Assembly: GCF_000183545.2 (NCBI RefSeq)
Contig: NZ_JH976535.1
Location: 2,419,837 to 2,483,836 of the forward strand
DNA: 64,000 bases
Source: Thermaerobacter subterraneus DSM 13965
GTDB taxonomy: Bacteria; Bacillota; Sulfobacillia; Thermaerobacterales; Thermaerobacteraceae
Direction of reading: 5' to 3'
The notes under the pieces were generated by a model. It saw nothing but the letters and a program-made list of their open reading frames with translations. It was not told where the DNA came from and ran no database searches. Made by a program: the position numbers and the translations under genes. Shown piece after piece: positions 14,553-22,728 of this stretch (the first letter of the stretch is position 1; each line of letters begins with the position of its first letter).

Positions 14553-15962
14553 TCACTGCCTCGGCACGTATGCATCATGCGAGGCATCATCGTCCACTAC
14601 CAAGAGGGGTTCTTCGGCAGCTACTGCGACATCATCCACATAATCCCTGGGCGACCTGGGAACCCAGCCGTATAGTGTTGCGAGATACTGGATGAATTGA
14701 AGCTCCGGAGGACGTGTTAGATCGGCAACCCGTTCAGGGTTCGATATCAGATCAAGCAGCACATCCACGATTTTTGGATCAAAGTGCGTTCCAGAACAAC
14801 GTTTTAACTCATCAATCACCTCGGGCAAGGGCCGACCTGCCTTGTAGGGACGATCGTAAAGCATAGCATCAAATGCATCAGCAACAGCGATGATCCGTGA
14901 ACCCAAAGGAATTTCCTCTCCCTTGAGTCCATCCGGATAGCCCGTACCGTCATATCTTTCGTGATGGTGGCGAATCCAGTAGGCAACTGTCTCTAAGGAA
15001 TTGACACCACTTACGATACGGGCACCAATAACAGGGCGCTTCTTCATCTCCTCGTATTCTTCCGGAGAATACTTGCCTGGTTTGTTCAAGATCTCGTCAC
15101 GGACACCAATCTTGCCAATGTCGTGAAGGATTCCGGCATACTGCAATTGTTCCAACTCAATATCGTTCAAGTTGAGCTGGCGCCCGATATTTACAGCCAA
15201 CCTGGCCACTCTGTCGGCGTGGCCGTACGTGTAACGATCCTTAGCTTCAAGAGCAAGAGCAAGGGCACGAATGGTTCCAAGAAACATCTGATGAATGTCA
15301 ACATATCTCTGAAAGGAGAATCGGGCAACGACGAGCGGCAACATAAAAAGAAGCACTCCGAACAAGCCAACCCGCTCTTCAATAACGGCAATTAAATACG
15401 CCAAAGGCATCAGCGCAAGATAATTCAGGGCAACTGTACTCTTGAATTGGTGAACCAGCTTCCCCAAACTTGCCTGGCTGAATTGCTTCAGATACAAGAT
15501 TGAGAGACCAATGTTAGTGGCAAAATAGACAGCGGCCGCTACCGCAAAACTAAATACAACCCACGGATCAGTTATAGACTCACCCTTAACCAACCAATGG
15601 AACACGATTCCACTTGCGGCTGCCGCGGCTCCAAGTTGAATACGGTTGAAAACAACAGCCCGTACAGGCATACCCGCGAAGTCCGCGGGCCGGACAGTTC
15701 CTAGAGTTGCGACCACCACACCGGGCCAAACACCTTGCGACATGATTGTAACGTATATCGGGATGAAGCTTAATGATACAGAACCACGAATAGCAGGTAT
15801 CTGAATTGGAAAGGCTTCAGCAAGAAGAGTAAAGAAGAATAATAGCAGAATATGGTTTGGTTTGGCTTGATTAAGCAATACTGAGGTCCAAGCAACAATG
15901 CTTGTTGTCACCAACGCGTAAATCAGGTACTTAACCTTCGGGTCCCTTGGCAAGGCGAGCAT
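14553..15962 (-). CDS. Membrane-anchored HD-GYP domain phosphodiesterase
   Basis: A 469-residue protein: about seven to eight membrane helices in residues 10-225, a short linker, then an HD-GYP domain (about 235-420) with HADRVARL, HDIGKIG and HHHERYDGTGYPDGL intact. HD-GYP enzymes hydrolyse cyclic-di-GMP, so this probably lowers its level in response to a signal sensed by the membrane part. The tail (about 420-469) is acidic and unassigned. ATG 15962 has AAAGGG eight bases upstream; the in-frame GTG 15968 is too near it. The gene is far poorer in GC than its neighbours (26 of 60 bases at 15241-15300), suggesting acquisition or a different selection history. A 26-residue peptide gene precedes it. 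Confidence 0.9.
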   Translation of the reverse strand: MLALPRDPKVKYLIYALVTTSIVAWTSVLLNQAKPNHILLLFFFTLLAEAFPIQIPAIRGSVSLSFIPIYVTIMSQGVWPGVVVATLGTVRPADFAGMPVRAVVFNRIQLGAAAAASGIVFHWLVKGESITDPWVVFSFAVAAAVYFATNIGLSILYLKQFSQASLGKLVHQFKSTVALNYLALMPLAYLIAVIEERVGLFGVLLFMLPLVVARFSFQRYVDIHQMFLGTIRALALALEAKDRYTYGHADRVARLAVNIGRQLNLNDIELEQLQYAGILHDIGKIGVRDEILNKPGKYSPEEYEEMKKRPVIGARIVSGVNSLETVAYWIRHHHERYDGTGYPDGLKGEEIPLGSRIIAVADAFDAMLYDRPYKAGRPLPEVIDELKRCSGTHFDPKIVDVLLDLISNPERVADLTRPPELQFIQYLATLYGWVPRSPRDYVDDVAVAAEEPLLVVDDDASHDAYVPRQ

Positions 15963-15987
15963 GTTCACATCCCTTTTAACAATAACT

Positions 15988-16198
15988 GGTTACTGTGGCC
16001 GGAGGGCAGCCAGCAGCTAGCAGCTAACCTGGACGCTCGAACCAGCAGCCAGAACCAGGGTCGCCAGAAGAAGCAGAACCTTGATCACGCGGGCCATGAA
16101 GAATCACTCCGCTCGATCTGCCCCCGCGGCGGTCACTCGACCGCCGGGAAGCGAGCTCCGCTCATGGCCACGCTGCGTAAAACCCGGCCACAGTAACC
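15988..16198. repeat. 15-base perfect inverted repeat around a small ORF
   Basis: GGTTACTGTGGCCGG occurs on the plus strand at 15988-16002 and on the minus strand at 16198-16184. The arms enclose 181 bases with the 26-codon ORF. In the minus-strand transcript they could pair into a 15-bp stem directly upstream of the HD-GYP ribosome binding site; as DNA they resemble short inversion or element termini. Confidence 0.85.
16017..16097 (-). CDS. 26-residue hydrophobic peptide ahead of the HD-GYP gene
   Basis: ATG 16097 is preceded by CGGAGTGA at a spacing of six and opens a 26-codon frame ending in TAG. The product starts MARVIKVLLLLATL and ends SSVQVSC: a basic start, a continuous Leu/Val/Ala core, then a short polar tail with a terminal Cys. 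It looks like an exported leader or pheromone-type peptide, or a short regulatory leader peptide. It is encoded between the arms of the 15-base inverted repeat and 54 bases before the HD-GYP gene. No function can be assigned; there is no AgrB-like peptidase nearby. TTGACA (16213-16208) upstream could be a -35, without a good -10. Confidence 0.5.
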   Translation of the reverse strand: MARVIKVLLLLATLVLAAGSSVQVSC

Positions 16199-16306
16199 GA
16201 AACCTGTTGTCAAAACTTCGTATCGACAAACATCGCCGCGGCACGGTGGATTCGCCCTGGAAGTCCGTGTCCTGAGAGCGGCCGGTAATCCGTGCCAGCG
16301 CGTGCT

Positions 16307-16996
16307 TCACACATTCGTTGTCCTACCGCTGATTCCTTCCGGTGCCAGTTGCCCGGCCAGGGCAAAGAAGCGGTTCACGCCGTCCAGCACTGCCCGGCAC
16401 GTGGCCTCCGTCTCGTCCAGCTTGATGAGGACTGCGCCCACGTATTCCTGCACGGGCAGAATGCCGCCCCCGGCCGTGATGCCTACCAGGGCCACAGCCC
16501 GGTGGCCGAGCCGTACCCGCTGCACGGAAAACACCTCAACCTCCACCATGCGGTACAGGGCGGCGACGACGGCTCGCGCCGTGGCCGCAGCGGCCATACG
16601 GAGGACGGAAGTGGGGCCTCGCGTGCCGCGGGCCTCGCCCCGGAAGATCCGCTCGCCGTTGCCGAGTTCCACCACGACGCCGATCTGGGTCCCCTCGGTC
16701 TCCAGGCGATGACGGAGAAGGCGCAAGCGGGACTCCCCGTACTCGTCACCGGCACCGACCCGGGTGAGGTGAATGGCACCGGTCTCCACGTCCTGACCGA
16801 AGCTGATGGCCATCAGGGACTGGACATCGCGAAACAGCTGGTGCTCGGCCCGTCCGGGTCCTGCCAGCAGGTGGATTTCCTGAACACGGCCGCCGGCGTC
16901 GACCTCCACATGGGACGAGAGCACGCCCGGCAGACCGAGGAGCGCGGACTCCATGGCCCGGGCGGTCTGATCGGACCACGACGATTGCTGCGACAC
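16307..16996 (-). CDS. Conserved-looking protein of unknown function
   Basis: A soluble 229-residue protein I do not recognise. The first 70 residues (MESALLGLPGVLSSHVEVD, GRVQEIHLLAGPGRAEHQLFRDVQSLM) read like a small alpha/beta repeat, and residues 85-215 like a second alpha/beta domain with several VVVELGN- and VALVGITAGG-type strands. There are no membrane segments or catalytic signatures. The start is set at GTG 16996 (VSQQSSW), nine bases after GGGAGG; the ATG at 17005 directly abuts that site and is unlikely. It precedes the peptide/HD-GYP region by about 200 bases and has normal high GC. Confidence 0.6.
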   Translation of the reverse strand: MSQQSSWSDQTARAMESALLGLPGVLSSHVEVDAGGRVQEIHLLAGPGRAEHQLFRDVQSLMAISFGQDVETGAIHLTRVGAGDEYGESRLRLLRHRLETEGTQIGVVVELGNGERIFRGEARGTRGPTSVLRMAAAATARAVVAALYRMVEVEVFSVQRVRLGHRAVALVGITAGGGILPVQEYVGAVLIKLDETEATCRAVLDGVNRFFALAGQLAPEGISGRTTNV

Positions 16997-17353
16997 CCGT
17001 AGCATCCTCCCGCCGGCCGCGGTGACGGCCCCTGGTGTCAGGAATAGACGATTCTGCCTTTCTCCACCTTAACCTCCCCCACGGGTCCGGTATAGTCCCA
17101 AAATCCCTGCTCCCCCAGCGGAACCCGCGGATACGGGTTTCTCCTTCCCGTACGGAGACGAGAAGTGTCGAAATTGGAAATCGCAGCGCGCATCCAACCT
17201 CACCCATCCCATCCGGGAGCCAGCGGCCCGGGGCGAGCAGCGGAGGGAGCGAGATTCGAGGTCAATCGGTGGCGTAGCCAGAACCCGGCAACTGGGGACC
17301 AGAAGACGGCCGTCCGATCCGGGATCGGCCGCGGGGCCGCGGCGCGGGCGCAA
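16997..17353. other. Gap upstream of the unknown gene
   Basis: No gene. The stretch 17030-17110 is somewhat AT-richer and must hold the promoter of the unknown gene; the minus strand has ACTATACC around 17088 but no matching -35. Confidence 0.4.
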
Positions 17354-17392
17354 GCGAACGCGGCCACGGGCGCCGGGCCCGTGGCCGCGTTC
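17354..17392 (-). terminator. Hairpin terminator after hpf
   Basis: A perfect 17-bp stem (17354-17370 with 17376-17392) and 5-base loop begin 17 bases after the hpf stop codon. There is no T tract on either side, so it may act as a stabilising or factor-assisted terminator. Confidence 0.6.
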
Positions 17393-17408
17393 GACCCGTT
17401 CCCCCGGC

Positions 17409-17972
17409 CTAGAACTCCGGCTCGATCAAGCCGTACTGCCCGTCACGCCGCCGGTACAGCACGTTGACCTGGCCGGTGGTGGCATTGGCGAAGACGAAGA
17501 AGTCGTGGCCCAGCAGGTTCATCTGGAGGATCGCTTCGTCCACCGTCATGGGCTTGACGGCGAAACGCTTGGTGCGGACGACCCGGCCTTCCTCCTCTCC
17601 CTCCGGCCACGCCGGTTCGTCCACGGCGGTATCCAGCTCGGTCACGACCTGGCCGGTGGTGGCCTCCAGGCGACGCGCCTTGCGGTTCAGGCGGGTCTTG
17701 AACTTGCGGATCTGGCGCTCCAGCTTGTCGACCACCATGTCGATGGAGGCATACATGTCGTCGGATTCTTCCTCGGCGCGGATCAGGAGGCCGTTGGTGG
17801 GTACGGGGATGGTGACCTCGACGATGTGCCGGTCCCGCTCGATGCTCAGGGTGACTTGCGCCTGCAGGGGTTCGCCGTTGAAGTAGCGGGCCACCTTGCC
17901 AACCTTCCTGCGGGCGTACTCTTTGAGGGCTTCGGTGACGTCGATGTTCTTGCCGTAGATGGCGATGTTCAA
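17409..17972 (-). CDS. hpf: Ribosome hibernation promoting factor, long form
   Basis: A 187-residue HPF/RaiA protein that dimerises 70S ribosomes into inactive 100S particles in stationary phase. The N-terminal S30AE domain (residues 1-100, MNIAIYGKNIDVTEALKEYARRKVGKV) and the C-terminal dimerisation domain (about 130-187, RTKRFAVKPMTVDEAILQMNLLGHDFFVF) are both present, joined by an acidic linker (AWPEGEEEGR). Start codon is TTG 17972, with AAGGAGTGAGGG upstream. Synteny with secA further downstream matches Bacillus yvyD/hpf, but here several genes lie between. A cluster of DnaA boxes sits about 200 bases upstream. Confidence 0.96.
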   Translation of the reverse strand: MNIAIYGKNIDVTEALKEYARRKVGKVARYFNGEPLQAQVTLSIERDRHIVEVTIPVPTNGLLIRAEEESDDMYASIDMVVDKLERQIRKFKTRLNRKARRLEATTGQVVTELDTAVDEPAWPEGEEEGRVVRTKRFAVKPMTVDEAILQMNLLGHDFFVFANATTGQVNVLYRRRDGQYGLIEPEF

Positions 17973-18481
17973 CAGCCCTCACTCCTTCCCCTGAACTACT
18001 GCAGTAGTTCCGCACCCGACCGGCGTCCTCCTACCGGGCGAAGGCGGCGGGCGGCCGGCTCTCCCGGTTCTCAGCGGGGACTCAACCTGCCCGCTCCGCG
18101 TACCTGCGGCCGGGGCCCCGATTCCAAAGTATGGTACCAATCACCGCTCCCGGCGATGCCTGGTGTGGATAGTCTGCCCCCGGGCCACTGTGGATAATGT
18201 GGATGATCTGTTGATAAGTACGAGTTCGCCCCTTTTGTACGGCGAAGGGCCGGCACCTCCTTGTTCATTGGGCTGGGGATAACCGGCCCTCCGTTCCCTA
18301 CCAGGGACCATCCGAGCCTATCCATTCTTCGTTAAATTCCGGACGAACAGGCCACCACGCCCTGCAACATTCGAAGAACCGCCGGTGCCCGCCCGGGCCG
18401 CGGGCTACGGGCCTGCAGGCCGCGGACCACGGGCCTGCGGGGCGACGGTGCCGGCGGTGCCCGCGGTGCAAGACCGGCCGG
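17973..18481. other. Upstream region of hpf
   Basis: Apart from the DnaA-box cluster at 18164-18217 I see no gene. The minus strand reads GGTACCATACTTTGG near 18130, a possible -10 (CATACT) for hpf with no good -35. AAGGAGG near 18258 is not followed by a believable frame. Confidence 0.4.
18164..18217. promoter_or_regulatory. Cluster of four DnaA-box-like 9-mers
   Basis: On the plus strand: TGTGGATAG (18164-18172), TGTGGATAA (18189-18197, the exact complement of the consensus TTATCCACA), TGTGGATGA (18198-18206) and TGTTGATAA (18209-18217). All point the same way within 54 bases. Such clusters bind DnaA for regulation or titration; no origin or dnaA gene is in the window. Confidence 0.6.
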
Positions 18482-20005
18482 TCAGCGGGTGGCGGACTCC
18501 ACCAGCCGGAGGCCGTCGTCCAGCAGGGCACCGACCTCCTCGGGCGATTCGGCCTCCGCATACACGCGGACCACGGGTTCGGTACCGGAAGCACGGAAGA
18601 GGATCCAGCGGCTCGGCCCGAAGATCAGCTTGTAGCCGTCCAAGGGGTCGACCTTCTCCACCGGCCAGCCCGCCAGGCGGGCCGGCGGGTCGTCCCGCAG
18701 CAGGGCCATCAGCCGGTTCTTCCCTTCCGGCGTCAGGTGGAGGTCGCGGCGCTGGAAGTAGTGCGGCCCGATCTCCGCCATCAGGGCCGCCACCTGCTCG
18801 CCCAAGGTGCGGCCGCGGGTCGCCATGATCTCCGCCAGCAGCAGGTTGCAGAGAAGGCCATCCCGTTCGGGCATGTGGTTCTTGATGCCGATGCCGCCGC
18901 TTTCCTCGCCGCCGATGAGGACGTCTTCCTTGAGGGCATATTCGCAGACGTGCTTGAAGCCGATGGGCGTCTCATGGAAGGGCAGTCCGTACCGGGCCGC
19001 CAGCTTGTCGACCATGCGCGTGCCGGCGAAGGTCTTGACCACCGACCCCCTCCAGCCGCGCACTTCCACCAGGTGCTGGAGCAGCAGCGCGAAGATGCGC
19101 TGGGCGTCCAGCACCTCGCCGGTGGCGTCCACCGCCCCCACCCGGTCGCCGTCCCCGTCGGTGACCAGGGCGGCCTGGGCCCCCAGGCGCCGTACGGTCT
19201 CCACCGCCGGGCCCAGGTTGCGGGCGATGGGCTCGGGGGCCAGTCCGCCGAAACTGGGGTTGAACTCGCCCCGGATCTCGGTCACTTCGGCGCCGGCCTC
19301 CCGCAGAAGGTCCGCCAAGACCCCGCGGGCTGCCCCGTGCATCGGGTCGGCCACCAGGCGCAGCCGGGCCGCCCGCAGCCTCTCGAAGTCGACCAGATTC
19401 CGCAGCTGCTGGACGTACGGGCCGACGAGGTCGGCCTCTTCCACCCGGCCCAGGCGCCGGGCTTCCGTCAGGTCCAATCCGGCCGGCGGCGCAGCCCCGG
19501 CCCGCCCGGCTTCTTGCCGGGCCAGGATCGCCTCCAGCTGGCGGGTTTCTTCCGGCAGGGCCGGGCCTCCGAACCAGCCCTTGAGCTTGAACCCGTTGTA
19601 TTCGGGCGGGTTGTGGCTGGCGGTGATCATGACACCGGCGCCAAGCTTTCGCGACACGACCGCCCAGCTCAGCGCCGGCGTCGGGCAGGCGGACCGGGAA
19701 AGAAGGACGGGAATGCCGGCAGCCGCCAGCACCGACGCCACCGCCGCAGCGAACCGGTCCGAGAGGAACCGGCAGTCATAGCCCACGGCCACGCCCTGGC
19801 CGGCGCGGCCGGTGGCCTCGAGATGCTCCGCCAGGGCCCAGGCGACCCGGCGTACGTTGGCGAAGGTGAATTCTTCCGCGATGACCGCCCGCCAGCCGTC
19901 GGTGCCGAAGCGGATGGGCGTGGCGGGTACCGATGCCGTTTGGGGCTGGGGCTGGGACTGGGAATGGTTCCGGTCTGCGTGTCCCTTCTGCTGCGCGTCG
20001 CTCAC
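18482..20005 (-). CDS. Phosphohexomutase (phosphoglucomutase/phosphomannomutase family)
   Basis: A 507-residue alpha-D-phosphohexomutase that interconverts hexose 1- and 6-phosphates. All four signatures are visible: phosphoserine loop TASHNPPEYNGFK, metal site DGDGDR, sugar-binding GGEESGG and phosphate-binding RASGTEPVVRVY. This pattern suits phosphoglucomutase or phosphomannomutase rather than GlmM; the exact sugar cannot be told. About 30 polar residues (QSQPQPQTA) precede the first conserved motif, IRFGTDGWR. The start is GTG 20005, with GAGGTGAG upstream; TTG 20035 is the alternative. It may feed envelope glycopolymers. Confidence 0.9.
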   Translation of the reverse strand: MSDAQQKGHADRNHSQSQPQPQTASVPATPIRFGTDGWRAVIAEEFTFANVRRVAWALAEHLEATGRAGQGVAVGYDCRFLSDRFAAAVASVLAAAGIPVLLSRSACPTPALSWAVVSRKLGAGVMITASHNPPEYNGFKLKGWFGGPALPEETRQLEAILARQEAGRAGAAPPAGLDLTEARRLGRVEEADLVGPYVQQLRNLVDFERLRAARLRLVADPMHGAARGVLADLLREAGAEVTEIRGEFNPSFGGLAPEPIARNLGPAVETVRRLGAQAALVTDGDGDRVGAVDATGEVLDAQRIFALLLQHLVEVRGWRGSVVKTFAGTRMVDKLAARYGLPFHETPIGFKHVCEYALKEDVLIGGEESGGIGIKNHMPERDGLLCNLLLAEIMATRGRTLGEQVAALMAEIGPHYFQRRDLHLTPEGKNRLMALLRDDPPARLAGWPVEKVDPLDGYKLIFGPSRWILFRASGTEPVVRVYAEAESPEEVGALLDDGLRLVESATR

Positions 20006-20139
20006 CCGGTGCTCACCTCGGTGGAACCTTCGCAACCTGGCTTAGGGTTCCTCCCGGGGAGACCTGGTTGCGCAGCCGGAGGACTCCACGGCGCCGCCGT
20101 TACGGAGGGCCGTAGGTTACCGCGCGAAGTCCATCCCGG

Positions 20140-21027
20140 TTACCGCAAGAAGTCCATCAGGGTGGGCTGGACGATACGGGCACCGGCCATCAGCGCCGCC
20201 CGGTACGCCGCCTGGGACACCGACAGGCGCATGGCCGTTTCGGCGATGTCCGCATCCTCTACGCCGCTCAGCAGCTGCTCGGTGTCGACGCGGATCTCGT
20301 CCATGCGGTAAAGACCCAGCTCGATTCGGTTCACCTTGGCCCCCACCTCGGCGCGGAACCGCAGCAGGCCGTCCAGTGCCTGGTCGAGAGCCGCGATCCC
20401 GGTTGCGGATACGGCCTGCAGGTCCCGATTCTGAAGGGCCACCTGCAACCCGCTCAGGGCCGCGAAAGCCGGGTCGAACGCGGCGTCCCCGGGCACGTTG
20501 ATGGTCAGGGTGGTGCCGGGCGCCACCTCCCGCTGGATGGGCCCGTTGATTCCCTGATAGGTGACGCCGCTGGGACTGGCCGGATCGGCCACGAAGGGCG
20601 GTTGCTGCGTCCCGAAACCGCCAAACAGGTAGCTGTCGCCCAGGGTGCTGTTGGCCACCTCCAGCAGGTGGTCCTGCAACTGCTGGACCTCGGCCTGGAT
20701 GGCCTGGAGGGAGCTGTCCGGCAGGGTACCCGAAGCCGCCCGGACCGCCAGCTCCCGCGCCCGCTGGAGGATCTGGGTCGCCCGGTCCAGGGCGCTGTCG
20801 GTCATCTCGAGCCAGTCCCGGGCATCCTGGGCGTTGGCCCGCAGGCGTTCCACCTCGGCCAGGCGCGCCCGCAGGCGCAGGCTGTCCACGGTGGCTACGG
20901 GATCGTCCGAAGGGCGCTGCACCCGCTTGCCCGAAGCCAGCTGGTTCTGAAAGGTGCTCAGCCGCTGCTGAGCCCGGCGCAGGTCGGCCAGCAGGGTGGT
21001 GATCATCATTCCGCCGGTGATGCGCAC
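20140..21027 (-). CDS. flgL: Flagellar hook-filament junction protein 3
   Basis: A 295-residue FlgL (HAP3), the adaptor between FlgK and flagellin. The N-terminal coiled-coil (RRAQQRLSTFQNQLASGKRVQRPSDDP) and C-terminal helix (DADIAETAMRLSVSQAAYRAALMAGARI) match the flagellin-like D0/D1 domains, with a short central domain. GTG 21027 follows GGAGGGAG at good spacing. It is last in the flgM-flgN-flgK-flgL operon, 39 bases after flgK. In Bacillus, fliW and csrA follow; neither is present here. Confidence 0.93.
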   Translation of the reverse strand: MRITGGMMITTLLADLRRAQQRLSTFQNQLASGKRVQRPSDDPVATVDSLRLRARLAEVERLRANAQDARDWLEMTDSALDRATQILQRARELAVRAASGTLPDSSLQAIQAEVQQLQDHLLEVANSTLGDSYLFGGFGTQQPPFVADPASPSGVTYQGINGPIQREVAPGTTLTINVPGDAAFDPAFAALSGLQVALQNRDLQAVSATGIAALDQALDGLLRFRAEVGAKVNRIELGLYRMDEIRVDTEQLLSGVEDADIAETAMRLSVSQAAYRAALMAGARIVQPTLMDFLR

Positions 21028-21066
21028 CCGTGCTCCCTCCTGTGAGCAGCCCTCGAGGACGCCGCC

Positions 21067-22668
21067 TCAACGACCCACCAGGCCCGTCCGCTCGATGAGG
21101 ACGGCCAGCATGGAGTCCACCGCCGTCACCAGCCGGGCCGCCGCCGCGTAGGCGTGCTGGTACCGGACCAGCTGCGTCATCTCCTCGTCCAGGGAAACGC
21201 CTCGCACGCTCTCCCGCTGGGCCGCCACCTGATCCATGAGCAGTTGGGTGGTGCGCTGGCCTTCCTGGGCCTGGCGCCCCGCGATGCCCAGCCCCGCTAC
21301 CACGCTCTCCAGGTAATCCTGGGCCGGCGCCCCGCCGGGCAGAGCCAGGGCGGCGTGGCGCAGCTGCGCCAGGGCCAAGGCATTGCGCCCGTCTCCGGGC
21401 GCACCGGCCTCCAGGGCCGCTGCCAGGTTGGCCGGATCGTCCAGGGCGGGATTGACCACCACCGCCTGCAGGTCGGTCCCCGTCCCCAGCAGGAACATGT
21501 CCCGGCCTGCCCCGCCGCCCTGGGAGCCGGGAGCGGGGGCGTCGTTGAGCCCGTACCCCTGCCGGTGGACCTGGTTGACGGCCGTGGCCAGCGCGAAAAA
21601 GAGCGCCTTCAGATCCTGCCGCAAGCCCGCCACCAGCCGGTCCCGCGACTCGAGAAAGCCGTCGATCTCGCCGCCCTCCAGCACCGTGTCGTCCAGGGGC
21701 AGGAGGGCGGGTCCGGCCCCGGTGCCGGCACCCGGCTCACCGGCCAAGGCACCCGTCCCGGTACCCTCCGCCAGGACCTGGGCCGTTCCCGACCAGTAGA
21801 TCCGGACCACCAGGTCGCCGGCACCCGGATCGCCGGGGGCCGGCCCCCCGCCCGGGCTGCCGGCGCCACCGGTGCCGGCGCCGGTGGCCGCGACCGGTTC
21901 TTCCCGGACCACCAGCAGGTGGACGACCCGGCCGTCCACCAGGGGCAGCCCGGCCACCTCGACCCGCAGGGCGCCGCCCTCCCGTTCCGTCACCCGGACC
22001 GGCAGCAGGCCGCCCAGCTCCTCCACCAGCCGGTCCCGTTCATCCAGCAGGTCGTTGGGCGACTGCCCCGCTGCGGTGGCGACCTGGATGCGGCGGTGGA
22101 GGTCGGCCAGCTGGGTGGCGATCTGGTTGGCACGGTCGACCCGGGCCAGGATGCTGGCGTCCAGGTTGCGCTGGAGGTCCGCCAGCTGGCGGTCCGCCTC
22201 CTGAAAGCGTTCCAGCAGGGTATGGGCCTGCTGAATGGCCGCCGTCCGGGCCGGCAGGCTGTCAGGACGGTTCGCCACGACCCCCAGGGCCTCCCAGAAG
22301 TCGGCGAGGGCCCGGGCCAAGCCGGCGTCGGATGGTTCGCCCAGGATGGTCTCCAACTCCGCCAGGGTCTGGGTGCGAACCTGCCAGCGTCCCAGCTGCC
22401 CCTGCAAGTCCCGCACCTGCCGGTCGAGGAACAGGTCCCGGACCCGCTGGATCCCGGCCACCTGCACCCCGGTCCCCACCTGGCCGGCTTCCACCGCCAT
22501 GGCCCGGGAGGGTGGCGCGTAGGCAGGCGTGGGCGCCAGGCGCGCCACTTGCCGGGAGTAACCGGGGGTGTTGGCGTTGGCGATGTTGTGCCCGGTCACA
22601 TCCAGGGCTCGCTGCTGGGCCCAGAGGCCGAGCCGGGCCAGTTCGAGTCCGAAGAAGGTGCTGCGCAC
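21067..22668 (-). CDS. flgK: Flagellar hook-filament junction protein 1
   Basis: A 533-residue FlgK (HAP1), first junction protein at the hook tip. The N-terminus (FFGLELARLGLWAQQRALDVTGHNIANANTPGYSRQ) carries the rod/hook family motif, and the C-terminus (VSLDEEMTQLVRYQHAYAAAARLVTAVD) the conserved HAP1 end. A Gly/Ala/Pro-rich insertion at about residues 255-320 (repeated GTGAG motifs) is probably surface-exposed and lineage-specific. GTG 22668 follows AAAGGATGATG. Confidence 0.95.
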   Translation of the reverse strand: MRSTFFGLELARLGLWAQQRALDVTGHNIANANTPGYSRQVARLAPTPAYAPPSRAMAVEAGQVGTGVQVAGIQRVRDLFLDRQVRDLQGQLGRWQVRTQTLAELETILGEPSDAGLARALADFWEALGVVANRPDSLPARTAAIQQAHTLLERFQEADRQLADLQRNLDASILARVDRANQIATQLADLHRRIQVATAAGQSPNDLLDERDRLVEELGGLLPVRVTEREGGALRVEVAGLPLVDGRVVHLLVVREEPVAATGAGTGGAGSPGGGPAPGDPGAGDLVVRIYWSGTAQVLAEGTGTGALAGEPGAGTGAGPALLPLDDTVLEGGEIDGFLESRDRLVAGLRQDLKALFFALATAVNQVHRQGYGLNDAPAPGSQGGGAGRDMFLLGTGTDLQAVVVNPALDDPANLAAALEAGAPGDGRNALALAQLRHAALALPGGAPAQDYLESVVAGLGIAGRQAQEGQRTTQLLMDQVAAQRESVRGVSLDEEMTQLVRYQHAYAAAARLVTAVDSMLAVLIERTGLVGR

Positions 22669-22728
22669 GGGGGCATCATCCTTTGACCCTTGAAACGCCT
22701 AAACACCTAAATGCCTAACATAAGAAGC

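Noticed and set aside
16017-16097. AgrD-type cyclic lactone pheromone
   Set aside because: Leader-like region and Cys are suggestive, but the frame stops right after Cys with no acidic tail, and no AgrB is nearby; kept only as an unnamed peptide.
18071-18325. Minus-strand frame MNKEVPALRRTKGANS upstream of hpf
   Set aside because: It contains the DnaA boxes in frame, has no ribosome site before its ATG and an unconvincing composition.
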